From positions 1-64,000 of the forward strand of contig DIWZ01000006.1 of the NCBI GenBank assembly GCA_002435955.1: a DNA stretch of 64,000 bases, in the 5' to 3' direction. Of the stretch, positions 8,468 through 16,549 are shown piece by piece (position 1 is the stretch's first letter; every line of letters starts with the position of its first letter). The translations under genes and the position numbers were made by a program. The notes under the pieces were generated by a model. That model saw nothing but the letters and a program-made list of their open reading frames with translations, was not told where the DNA came from and ran no database searches. This DNA comes from Pelobacter sp. UBA6093 (GTDB taxonomy: Bacteria > Desulfobacterota > Desulfuromonadia > Desulfuromonadales > Syntrophotaleaceae).

Positions 8468-10204
8468 ATGAAAATATTGCGATATGTGTCTGGAATTTTA
8501 CTTCTCCTGATGTACGTTTTGCCTGTTTCCGCTGCCGCGGACGAGGGCGAACGAGCCTTTGGCAAGGCAAAATCCACCTATCAACAGTTGCAGAATTCCA
8601 CCAAAAACAAGCTCTATCGCGAGAATTGGCTCCGGGTTATCCAGGGATTTGAGGGCGTTTCACAGGCCTACCCCAACCATGACAGAGCTGCCGATGCCTT
8701 GTATCTCGGAGGGAAGGCCTGCGAAGGGTTGTATGCCATTTCCCGACGAAAGGACGATGCCCGGCAGGCTGTCGACTTTTACGATCGGTTGCCGGACCGC
8801 TATCCGGGAAGTTCATTGGCGGACGATGCCGGCTATCTGGCCGGCCTGATTCTCGAGCGCATCCTTGATGACCGCCCCGGGGCGTATCTGCGCTACAAGC
8901 TGATCGTCGACAAGTTTCCGCAGGGCGACATGCTGCCCCTTTGCCGCGAAGGAGAAGTGCGGCTAAGGCTCTATGCGCCACGTGATGTGGTGGTGACGAA
9001 GTCTCAGGTATCTCAGCCAGCCGTGAGTACTTCTTCAAGGGAGGTGCAGGTCAACCAGGTTCGCTCCTGGTCAAGCCCGGGGTACACCCGTGTGGTTGTC
9101 GAGTTGTCCCGCCTCGGCAGTTACTCGGCGCATCTGCTGGGGGCCAGGAAAGGTCAGCAACCGCGACTATACGTCGATATCAAGGCCGGCGCCATTGCGA
9201 ACCAGGTCCCTGCTTCCCAGAAAGTTGCCGACGGTCTGCTGCAGGGCATTCGGGTCGGCAGGCCTGACAAGGACCTGGTGAGGATTGTTCTCGACCTGGA
9301 AACCTTTAAGGATTACAAGGTGTTCACGCTGGAAAATCCGCAGCGCATCGTCATCGATGTGTCGGGGAAACGGGAGACGGTCCTGCAGGCCGCTCAACCC
9401 GAATTACATGCTCCGGTAGTCGGAACCGGATCCAGGGACGCCATTGCCAAGGTGCTGGAAAAAACTCCGGAAGAAAAACCCTTGAAGGTGACACTGCCGG
9501 CATCCACCCTGCCGGGGAATTTGCGCCGCATCGTTGTCGATGCCGGGCACGGCGGCAAGGATCCAGGTGCCATCGGGCCGAGCGGCCTCATGGAAAAGAA
9601 CGCCACCCTGGCCATGGCCAAACGACTTGCCGCTCGCCTGGAAAAAGAACTGGGTTGCCAGGTGGTGTTGACACGCGACAAGGATGTTTTCCTGCCTCTG
9701 GAAGAACGCACCGCCATCGCCAACCGGGTGGGGGCGGATCTGTTCATATCGATTCATGCAAATGCCAGCACTAATCGCAATGCGCAGGGGATAGAAACCT
9801 ATTACCTCAATTTCTCCAAAAACGACAAGGCTGCCGCGGTCGCCGCCAGGGAAAACGGTACTTCCCTCAAGGAAGTAGGCGACCTGGAACTTATCCTGTT
9901 CGATCTTATGGCCAATTCCAAGATTAACGAATCAAGCCGTCTGGCCGCTGAAATACAAAAATCCCTGGTGGATCAGTTGGGGCGGCACTATTCCGACGTT
10001 AAAAATCATGGTGTGCGACAGGGACCGTTTTATGTTTTGCTTGGGGCCAACATGCCCTCGGTACTGGTCGAGACCGCATTCATCAGTAACAAAACCGAAG
10101 AGGGACGACTGGCCAGTTCAAAATACCAGGATCACGCCGCGACGGCCATAGCCCACGCTGTACGTAACTTCAGCCAGGATTCCAAAACCATAGCAAACAA
10201 ATGA
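8468..10204 (+). CDS. amiC: N-acetylmuramoyl-L-alanine amidase (AMIN + Amidase_3)
   Basis: This 578-residue periplasmic cell-wall hydrolase cleaves the MurNAc-L-Ala bond during cell separation. It has a signal peptide (about residues 1-22, ending SAAA). A helical region with tetratricopeptide-like spacing covers about 30-165. An AMIN localisation domain starts near 194 (VNQVRSWSSPGYTRVVVEL). The zinc amidase domain begins near 354, with IVVDAGHGGKDPG, GLMEKN, SIHANAS and the catalytic glutamate in LVETAFISN. The helical region before AMIN is an addition over E. coli AmiC. The gene is 3 bases after mutS and overlaps glnD by 4 bases. Confidence 0.92.
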   Translation: MKILRYVSGILLLLMYVLPVSAAADEGERAFGKAKSTYQQLQNSTKNKLYRENWLRVIQGFEGVSQAYPNHDRAADALYLGGKACEGLYAISRRKDDARQAVDFYDRLPDRYPGSSLADDAGYLAGLILERILDDRPGAYLRYKLIVDKFPQGDMLPLCREGEVRLRLYAPRDVVVTKSQVSQPAVSTSSREVQVNQVRSWSSPGYTRVVVELSRLGSYSAHLLGARKGQQPRLYVDIKAGAIANQVPASQKVADGLLQGIRVGRPDKDLVRIVLDLETFKDYKVFTLENPQRIVIDVSGKRETVLQAAQPELHAPVVGTGSRDAIAKVLEKTPEEKPLKVTLPASTLPGNLRRIVVDAGHGGKDPGAIGPSGLMEKNATLAMAKRLAARLEKELGCQVVLTRDKDVFLPLEERTAIANRVGADLFISIHANASTNRNAQGIETYYLNFSKNDKAAAVAARENGTSLKEVGDLELILFDLMANSKINESSRLAAEIQKSLVDQLGRHYSDVKNHGVRQGPFYVLLGANMPSVLVETAFISNKTEEGRLASSKYQDHAATAIAHAVRNFSQDSKTIANK

Positions 10205-12921
10205 ATTCTTTATCCGATCTGTCCGAAAAACTTGCCATTCCCGACGCATTCCGTTGCCTGTGCGGGGATACTTCTCTTCCCTATACCGAACGTCGACCGG
10301 CCTTGCTGACGGCGGCCTTGAATTACTCGAATCACTGCCGGGCTGTCATCATGACGCACCACCGCAGCGGTGCGAGCGGTCACGAAGTGGTTGAGCTGCT
10401 TACCGAGGTGGCCGATGCGTTGATGAGCGCTTTGTATGAGGCGGCCTCCTCCGATCTGACCCAAAAGGGGCAGGCCGGGTGCGCCGTTGTGGCCCTCGGG
10501 GGCTACGGGCGGCGACAGCAAAATCCGCGTTCCGACATCGACATCATGTTTTTTCATAACGGCAAGGGCAAAAAATTTGCCGAGCAGGTTTCGGAACGCA
10601 TGCTCTATATGTTGTGGGATCTGGGCCTGGATGTCGGCTACAGCGTACGCACGGCGCGTCATTGCCTGGATATGGCCGAAAAGGATATCACCGCACGAAC
10701 CGCGCTGCTCGATTCGCGTTATCTATGCGGCAATCGCGCGTGTTTCGAGGAATACGAGCGGGCCGTGCTGGACAAGGTGCTGAACTGGAACAGCAAGGGC
10801 TATATCACCCAGAAAATGGAAGAGAGCACCCGGCGCCTCGGCAAATACGCGTCATCCGTTTACCTGCTGGAACCCAACATCAAGGAAGGCGAGGGAGGGC
10901 TGCGGGATCTGCACACGGCCTTGTGGCTGGCCCAGGTCAAATTCAAGGCGCGCTCCATGTCCGAACTGGTGCTTAAAGGGATCATGACCGAAAAGGAGTA
11001 CGCCGAGCTCGATGGCGCCTTCGATTATCTGTGGCGGATTCGCAACGAACTGCATTTTCTCTCCTCCGGCAAAAACGAACAGATCCGTTTCGATCAGCAG
11101 GAAAAGATTGCGCGATTTTTAGGCTACAAAGACGACAAACGTGCGCTGGCGGTCGAGCAGTTCATGCAGGATTATTATGCCCATGCCCTGCACGTGGAAG
11201 AAATCTCCACCCGGTTGATCGACAAGGTGCGGATGCACGATCAGTCTTCACCGACTCCGAGTCCTAACACGATCCAGAGGCGCTCGGTCGGAGACGGTTT
11301 TTATACGCTGCATGGCGAGCTGCGCATGGCCCAGAGCGATCTTTTTGAAGAGTATCCCGAACGCATGATGCTGGCTTTTCGCCTCGCGCAATTGCATGAG
11401 GTGGCTCTTAGCCCCCAGGTTAAAAATCATATCCGTGAAAACCTGCATCGCATCAGCAACACGGTGCGCCGCTCCAAAGCCATGGTCGATACCTTCATGG
11501 AAATCCTGCGTTATCATCGAGGTGTACTCCATGCCTTGCAGGATATGCATTACCTGCGGTTTCTCAATCATTTCATCCCCGAGTTCGGACGTATCTACTG
11601 CAAAGTCCAGCATGATGCCTATCATGTATTTACCGTCGATACCCATTCGCTGTTTGCCGTCGGCGAACTGCTCAAAGTATGGCAGGGGGAATATGCCGAA
11701 GAATTGCCGCGTCTGACCAACGTGGCCAACGATATCGAAAAGCGCGAGCTGCTGATACTCGCCATGCTGCTTCACGATGTAGGCAAAGGGGAGGGCCGCG
11801 ACCATTGCAACAAGGGCGCGGACATGATGCCGACCGTCGCCCGTCGCCTTGGCCTGAAACGCGAAGACAGCCAGCGCCTGGAATTTCTGGTGCGCAACCA
11901 TTTGCTGATGGCGCATATTTCCCAGCGCCGGGACATGCACGATGATCGCCTTATCATCGATTTTGCCCGCACCATGGGGATGAGCGAAAACCTCAAGATG
12001 CTTTACCTTCTGACCTTTGCGGATTTGCGTGCCGTAGGTCCGGACGTGTGGACCGGTTGGAAATCGGTCTTGCTGCAGGAACTTTTCGACAAGACGCATG
12101 GAGTGCTGGAGCGGGGTAACTTCCTGCTGGATACCCGTTCCGAAAAGATACGCAACCGCAAACGCAAAGTGCAGGCACTGCTGGTGGACGAATTTGACCC
12201 CAAGGTCGTGGCGGAGCGGCTTCGCAAGGCCAGCAACCGCTACCTGCTGTCCTTTCGCAGCCAAACCATCGCCGAGCATATCCGTTTGATCCTGGGCAGT
12301 CGCTGCAAACGGCTTGGATTTTTTGTGGCCGATGGGCCGGACGGCTCCTTCACCCAGTTAACCATCGTCACGCACGATATGCCGGGGTTGTTTACCATGA
12401 TCACCGGGGTCATGGCGGCTTACGGGATCAATATCCTCGGCGCGCAGATCTTTACCCAGCGTGATGGAACGGCCTTCGACATGCTCCAGGTCAAGGGCCC
12501 TTCAGGTTTAAGCGATGCAAGCAGCGAAAAGTGGCAGACCGTTGAAGAGTCCCTGCTGGCCGTTATCGAAGGGCGGCTCAAGGTTGAAGAATTAATCCGC
12601 AAGCGTCACCGGCCGGTATCCTGGGGGGATCCGGGCCATCCCAAGGTCCCCAGCCGGGTCGATGTCGACAATGAAGTGTCCCAGGAATACACCGTACTGG
12701 ATATCTATACGCATGACGCGGTCGGGGTGTTGTATCGCATTTGCCGGACCTTGCGCGAGCTGGGCTTGTATATCGGGGTCGCCAAGATATCTACCAAGGT
12801 TGACCAGGTGGCGGATACGTTTTACGTCAAGGATATTTTCAGCCAGAAGATCAGGGACCCTGATCGCATAGAAGAACTGCGGTTGCGGTTGCTGTCCTGT
12901 CTTGACGTCGAAAAAATCTGA
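10201..12921 (+). CDS. glnD: Bifunctional PII uridylyltransferase/uridylyl-removing enzyme GlnD
   Basis: This 906-residue protein senses glutamine and adds or removes UMP on PII proteins, controlling nitrogen metabolism. The domain order is complete: a nucleotidyltransferase with GGYGRRQQNPRSDIDIM near residue 99, a central region with EGEGGLRDLH near 225, an HD hydrolase with LLHDVGKGEGRDH near 521, and two C-terminal ACT domains near 713 and 828 that bind glutamine. The start codon overlaps the amidase stop (ATGA). No glnB or amtB is adjacent. GlnD also acts upstream of nitrogen-type sigma-54 regulation in many bacteria. Confidence 0.96.
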   Translation: MNSLSDLSEKLAIPDAFRCLCGDTSLPYTERRPALLTAALNYSNHCRAVIMTHHRSGASGHEVVELLTEVADALMSALYEAASSDLTQKGQAGCAVVALGGYGRRQQNPRSDIDIMFFHNGKGKKFAEQVSERMLYMLWDLGLDVGYSVRTARHCLDMAEKDITARTALLDSRYLCGNRACFEEYERAVLDKVLNWNSKGYITQKMEESTRRLGKYASSVYLLEPNIKEGEGGLRDLHTALWLAQVKFKARSMSELVLKGIMTEKEYAELDGAFDYLWRIRNELHFLSSGKNEQIRFDQQEKIARFLGYKDDKRALAVEQFMQDYYAHALHVEEISTRLIDKVRMHDQSSPTPSPNTIQRRSVGDGFYTLHGELRMAQSDLFEEYPERMMLAFRLAQLHEVALSPQVKNHIRENLHRISNTVRRSKAMVDTFMEILRYHRGVLHALQDMHYLRFLNHFIPEFGRIYCKVQHDAYHVFTVDTHSLFAVGELLKVWQGEYAEELPRLTNVANDIEKRELLILAMLLHDVGKGEGRDHCNKGADMMPTVARRLGLKREDSQRLEFLVRNHLLMAHISQRRDMHDDRLIIDFARTMGMSENLKMLYLLTFADLRAVGPDVWTGWKSVLLQELFDKTHGVLERGNFLLDTRSEKIRNRKRKVQALLVDEFDPKVVAERLRKASNRYLLSFRSQTIAEHIRLILGSRCKRLGFFVADGPDGSFTQLTIVTHDMPGLFTMITGVMAAYGINILGAQIFTQRDGTAFDMLQVKGPSGLSDASSEKWQTVEESLLAVIEGRLKVEELIRKRHRPVSWGDPGHPKVPSRVDVDNEVSQEYTVLDIYTHDAVGVLYRICRTLRELGLYIGVAKISTKVDQVADTFYVKDIFSQKIRDPDRIEELRLRLLSCLDVEKI

Positions 12922-13060
12922 TCCGGGGAAGCGATCCAAGGGTGGAGAGGCCCATAGGATGTGCTGAGGCACGAAGCGCATCGATCGAGGGTTATTCCCC
13001 TCAAACCGGCAGGCCATACTCCCACCTAAAGAGTGCTATATACATATATTGCAGGAGCAT
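12922..13060 (+). other. Structured glnD-xerD intergenic segment, unclassified
   Basis: This gap of about 140 bases can fold into a branched structure. GGTGGAG near 12939 can pair with CTCCCACC near 13018, and two GGCC segments (12949 and 13011) extend this closing stem. Inside are GATGTGC/GCGCATC (about 12958-12982) and GAGGG/CCCTC (about 12987-13002). It could be a cis-regulatory or small RNA, but I do not recognise a named family. No ORF is supported. Confidence 0.35.
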
Positions 13061-13948
13061 ATGGACCAATACCTCGATCTGTTTCTCAACTATATCGTGG
13101 TTGAAAAAGGGCTTTCGAAAAATACCCTGGACGCCTACGGGCGTGACCTGGCCCATTATCTTGAGTTTCTTGGCGAGCAGGGGATGGCAACCCCGGCGCA
13201 GATCACCCCGTCTTCGGTGATCGCTTTTCTTTCCATTCTCAAGGAACGCGGGCTGTCCCCGCGCAGTCGCGCGCGCAAGCTCGTTTCTTTGCGAATGTTT
13301 CATCGATTTCTGCTGGCCGAAAAACTGGCCGCGAACAATCCGGCAGCGCTGGTGACGGCGCCTAAAAGCCTTACCCGACTGCCGCACACATTGTCTCCCG
13401 ACGAAGTCGAACGCTTGCTCAGCGCTCCCCGGAGCAACAGCCGCTACGATCTGCGGGACCGTGCCATGCTTGAGCTGCTTTATGCGACGGGGCTTCGGGT
13501 ATCGGAACTGGTTGGTTTGACTCTGCAGGATCTTCAGCTTGATGTCGGATACGTTACAGCTTTCGGCAAACGGAGCAAGCAGCGTATCGTGCCTATTGGC
13601 GATGCCGCCCGGGAGGCTCTGCTGGACTATCTTGGCTTTGCCCGGGCTGAGCTGGCGGGGGATAGCGGGCAGGCCTTTGTGTTTTTGAACAGGGCAGGTA
13701 ACGGGTTGACACGACAGGGGTTCTGGAAGATGATTAAGCGAAGGGCATTGGAGGCAGGGATTGTAAAAAACATCACGCCGCATACCCTGCGGCATTCCTT
13801 TGCCACCCATCTTCTGGACAACGGAGCCGATCTTCGGGCCGTGCAGGCCATGCTGGGACATGCCGACATCTCCACCACGCAAATTTATACTCACGTATCG
13901 AGGGAACGGCTTAAAAACATTCACCAACAGCATCATCCGCGCGGTTGA
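13061..13948 (+). CDS. xerD: Tyrosine site-specific recombinase XerD
   Basis: This 295-residue recombinase resolves chromosome dimers at dif with a XerC partner. The N-terminal SAM-like core-binding domain covers about residues 1-85. Catalytic residues are the Arg in LYATGLRVSELVGL (near 145), the His/Arg of HTLRHSFATHLL (near 240), the His of LGHADISTTQIYTHV and its Tyr near 275. I chose the ATG at 13061 (MDQYLDLFLNYI), preceded by AGGAG at 13053; an in-frame TTG at 13049 is possible. XerC versus XerD cannot be settled without the second copy; length and motifs favour XerD. Confidence 0.9.
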   Translation: MDQYLDLFLNYIVVEKGLSKNTLDAYGRDLAHYLEFLGEQGMATPAQITPSSVIAFLSILKERGLSPRSRARKLVSLRMFHRFLLAEKLAANNPAALVTAPKSLTRLPHTLSPDEVERLLSAPRSNSRYDLRDRAMLELLYATGLRVSELVGLTLQDLQLDVGYVTAFGKRSKQRIVPIGDAAREALLDYLGFARAELAGDSGQAFVFLNRAGNGLTRQGFWKMIKRRALEAGIVKNITPHTLRHSFATHLLDNGADLRAVQAMLGHADISTTQIYTHVSRERLKNIHQQHHPRG

Positions 13949-13957
13949 TGTGCAGGC

Positions 13958-13978
13958 TCGACGCCGATCCGGCGTCGA
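13958..13978 (+). other. Short perfect hairpin after xerD
   Basis: TCGACGCCG and CGGCGTCGA form a 9-bp stem with a 3-base loop, 10 bases after the xerD stop. No U-tract follows, so it is more likely an mRNA-stabilising stem than a terminator. Confidence 0.5.
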
Positions 13979-14005
13979 TTACGGGATATGGAAATAGAGG
14001 ATACC

Positions 14006-15211
14006 ATGAAGTATGTAGTTTTATTAGGAGACGGCATGGCTGATGAGCCTATGGCCGAACTTGGGGGGAAAACTCCGCTGCAATGTGCTCATACGCCCAA
14101 TATGGATCGCCTTGCCCGCGAAGGGCAGGTTGGCCTTGCCCAGACCATACCCGAGGGGTTTCCTCCCGGCAGTGACGTCGCCAATCTTTCGGTCTTCGGA
14201 TACGATCCCGCCAGCTGCTATAGCGGCCGGTCGCCGCTGGAAGCTGCCAGCATGGGGGTTTCCCTTAATGCCGAGGATGTTTCTTTCCGACTGAACCTGG
14301 TGACCCTCGGCCAGAAAGATGGCCAGGAAATCATGGAAGATTTTTCGGCCGGGCATATTTCGACCGAGGAGGCGCGGGCCATCGTTTTGACTCTGCAGAA
14401 GGAACTCGGCACGGACCGGTTCCAGTTCTATCCCGGCGTATCCTATCGCCATCTGCTGGTCTGGCGTGGCGGTGTCGATAGCATGAGCTTTACGCCTCCA
14501 CACGATATTACCGGCCAGCCTGTCCAAGGGAAATTGCCCCGTGGAGAAGGTTCTGACAGCTTACTGGATCTCATGGACAGGGCCCGCACCATTCTGGCGT
14601 CTCATCCCGTCAATCTGCAACGGCAGGCAGCGGGCAAGCGTCCTGCCAATGCCGCGTGGTTTTGGGGGCAAGGGCGCGCGCCGCATATGCCGACCATGCA
14701 GGAACGCTTCGGGTTGACCGGCGCGGTGATTTCCGCCGTTGATTTGATCAAGGGGATCGGCATCTATGCCGGACTCGATGTCATCGAGGTCCCCGGCGCG
14801 ACCGGTTATATCGATACCAATTACCGCGGCAAGGCTGAATTCGCTCTGGAGGCCTTGCAAACCCGCGACTATGTATATGTTCATGTCGAAGCGCCCGACG
14901 AAGCGTCCCACGCCGGTATGTTGCAGGAAAAGATCCACGCCATCGAAGCCTTTGACGAGTTGGTGGTGGGAACGGTCTTCGAAGGATTGCAATCCATGGG
15001 GGCGTTTCGTCTGCTGATCGCTCCCGATCACCCCACCCCTGTGAGCCTCATGACGCATACGGACAAGCCGGTCCCCTTTATCCTGTATGGATCGCAGGGT
15101 GAATTCCGGTCGGATAAGCCGGTATCCGGATATGACGAGGCGGCCGCAGCCTCGACGGGTGTTTTTCTCTCGCAGGGCTATCGGATGATGGAAATGCTGG
15201 TCGAAAGCTGA
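14006..15211 (+). CDS. apgM: Cofactor-independent phosphoglycerate mutase, archaeal type
   Basis: This 401-residue alkaline-phosphatase-superfamily enzyme interconverts 3- and 2-phosphoglycerate without 2,3-bisphosphoglycerate. It starts with KYVVLLGDGMADEPM, whose Asp binds metal. Next comes GSDVANLSVFGYDP near residue 53, with the phosphorylatable serine. Downstream metal ligands are seen in YVHVEAPDEASHAG near 288 and APDHPTPVSLMTHT near 337. The ATG at 14006 has AGAGGA directly upstream; an in-frame ATG at 13988 would add six residues unlike the family. The related phosphonopyruvate decarboxylase/ThrH-like group is a less likely reading. A strong terminator follows. Confidence 0.92.
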   Translation: MKYVVLLGDGMADEPMAELGGKTPLQCAHTPNMDRLAREGQVGLAQTIPEGFPPGSDVANLSVFGYDPASCYSGRSPLEAASMGVSLNAEDVSFRLNLVTLGQKDGQEIMEDFSAGHISTEEARAIVLTLQKELGTDRFQFYPGVSYRHLLVWRGGVDSMSFTPPHDITGQPVQGKLPRGEGSDSLLDLMDRARTILASHPVNLQRQAAGKRPANAAWFWGQGRAPHMPTMQERFGLTGAVISAVDLIKGIGIYAGLDVIEVPGATGYIDTNYRGKAEFALEALQTRDYVYVHVEAPDEASHAGMLQEKIHAIEAFDELVVGTVFEGLQSMGAFRLLIAPDHPTPVSLMTHTDKPVPFILYGSQGEFRSDKPVSGYDEAAAASTGVFLSQGYRMMEMLVES

Positions 15212-15248
15212 CCAGCTATTGCATTTTTCGCCACGGAAAGTTGTTGCC

Positions 15249-15287
15249 AAATGGCCGGTCGGATTATTTCGACCGGCCATTTTTTGT
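15249..15287 (+). terminator. Intrinsic terminator after apgM
   Basis: AAATGGCCGGTCG pairs with CGACCGGCCATTT and a T-run follows. A near-identical terminator lies at 21061-21094 after the nucleotide-sugar dehydrogenase gene. Confidence 0.92.
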
Positions 15288-16139
15288 GCATCATACCTCG
15301 ACTTGAGGAAAAAGGCCGTTTCCGGATGAAAACAAGCTTGATACGACCAGGGCGTGGCATATCGCGGGGCAGAATGTCGCCGGTTTCAGTAAAAGTGTTG
15401 CCGCAGGGACAGGACCGTTTATCGACGAGGGTCTCGAAATGCTGGTTCAGCCCTTTGGGGGCGTGTCTCGAGCTGATTACCCAGGCACCTGAAGAAAGAG
15501 AGACTTCGACCCGAAGTCTCTTTTTCACAACATATTTTTTCGCAATTTGCAGACATTGTCACCCTTTGGCAACACCTGCCATGCCAGTCGGATCAAGGTT
15601 TTGGACCCGAACCCGTACTGGATGTCGTCAAAAAGCGTCAAAATCCCTGATTTTTCGGCCCCCATCTGAATCCTTGGCCGGCTGCAGTTTGACAAAACAA
15701 TTTATTCAACATCCCAATTCCCTGTCCTGTGATCCTTTAATGCCGCGATGACGGCGTTGTCAGCCTTTTATTCCTCCTGCCTTTTTCCCTGAGTCCAAGT
15801 ATCCAGAATCATGAAGATTTTTAAGGCCATGCCTTGCATCTCGCAGGCAGCTTTTCCCCACCTGTAATTTTTCGATCTCCCAAGCATTTGAGTTGGTTTG
15901 CCGTGTCTTGCAGATATTTTGTCGTTTTTGCGTTTTTGGCTCAGAGCTGGGCCCATCATGAACCCACCATATTCCTATGCTGGCAGGATTACACGACAAA
16001 TTCCTGGAAAACAGAACAGGATTCATTCTGACTTTTCAGCGGTTTCTTTTTGGTTTGAATTTTACATAAAGTTACAAATGTCTGAAATCATTGCCATAAA
16101 TGTGATGCAAGTGCCCGTTTTTTGGATGAAATCGCTTGC
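15288..16139. other. Long non-coding stretch upstream of lyase-like gene
   Basis: About 850 bases with no gene I can support. 15300-15525 is open on both strands: a - strand frame from 15528 encodes a CPCG-containing peptide but runs through the apgM terminator into the apgM end, so it may be decayed sequence. A hairpin terminator lies at 15499-15525. The rest is AT-richer; sites for a sigma-54 activator would be expected in 15900-16130, but no clear repeat pair is seen. Confidence 0.5.
15499..15525. terminator. Hairpin terminator in intergenic region
   Basis: AGAGACTTCG (15499-15508) pairs with CGAAGTCTCT (15512-15521) over a 3-base loop and continues into TTTTT. An A-rich stretch precedes it, so it might work in both directions. 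Its cognate gene is unclear. Confidence 0.75.
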
Positions 16140-16155
16140 TGGCACAGCCCTTGCT
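16140..16155 (+). promoter_or_regulatory. Sigma-54 (RpoN) promoter, first lyase-like gene
   Basis: TGGCAC-AGCCC-TTGCT matches the sigma-54 consensus TGGCAC-N5-TTGCW, with GG and GC exactly 10 bases apart. It lies about 115 bases before a GEMM-type riboswitch, so the riboswitch is inside the transcript. A bacterial enhancer-binding protein would be required for activity. Confidence 0.85.
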
Positions 16156-16269
16156 CTAGGTTGAGGCAACGGAAAAAAGAAGTTTGGCGTCTGCTTCGCC
16201 TTTTTTTTCCGAAAGTGCAAATGACAAGACCACAGAAAAGGAGGGATAAGGTGCAATTGCAAACTTCGA

Positions 16270-16351
16270 AAAAGGCAAACCCGGAGTGATTCGGGGGTGC
16301 AAAGCCGCTGCCACTTCCGAAAGAAGGTAAAGGTGGGCGGCCGAGTTGTCA
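16270..16351 (+). ncRNA. GEMM-I type cyclic-dinucleotide riboswitch
   Basis: The conserved blocks appear in order. GGCAAAC is at 16274. A stem capped by a GNRA loop (GTGA) runs about 16281-16296. GTGCAAAGCC is at 16297. A second branched stem (CCGC...GCGG) follows, then GGCGGCCGAGTTGTC at 16336-16350. This is the GEMM-I layout, with deviations (GTGCAAAGCC for ACGCAAAGCC, GTTGTC for GTTGCC). The two bases before CAAAC are G. Ligand, c-di-GMP or 3',3'-cGAMP, is not assigned. It lies between a sigma-54 promoter and a leader terminator. Confidence 0.78.
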
Positions 16352-16389
16352 AAGAGCGTGCATATTCCAATTTTTACCAATGGGGGATG

Positions 16390-16435
16390 AAAGCGCGAGC
16401 GCTTTTTGAGGAAGTCTCGGGAAAGCGGTTTTTTT
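16390..16435 (+). terminator. Leader attenuator with competing hairpins
   Basis: CGCTTT (16400-16405) can pair downstream with AAAGCG (16422-16427), giving a stem with an inner GAG/CTC followed by seven T (16429-16435): an intrinsic terminator. The same CGCTTT can instead pair with AAAGCG at 16390-16395 over a CGAG loop, which would prevent the terminator. This looks like the expression platform of the riboswitch 40 bases upstream. Whether ligand turns the gene on or off cannot be read. Confidence 0.7.
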
Positions 16436-16549
16436 GTGCCTTCAATCAGCAACCAAACCGATTGAAACATCCCCTGCGACATCCATGGTTCCAATCCGGA
16501 ACCGGATCAGCAACATCCTAGATAGACATTATTCAAGAGAGGAAAATAA

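Noticed and set aside
15178..15528. Possible - strand gene with a CPCG motif
   Set aside because: Runs through the apgM terminator and into the apgM coding end; no RBS, and the opposite strand is open too. It may be a gene remnant, so I described it only as intergenic sequence.
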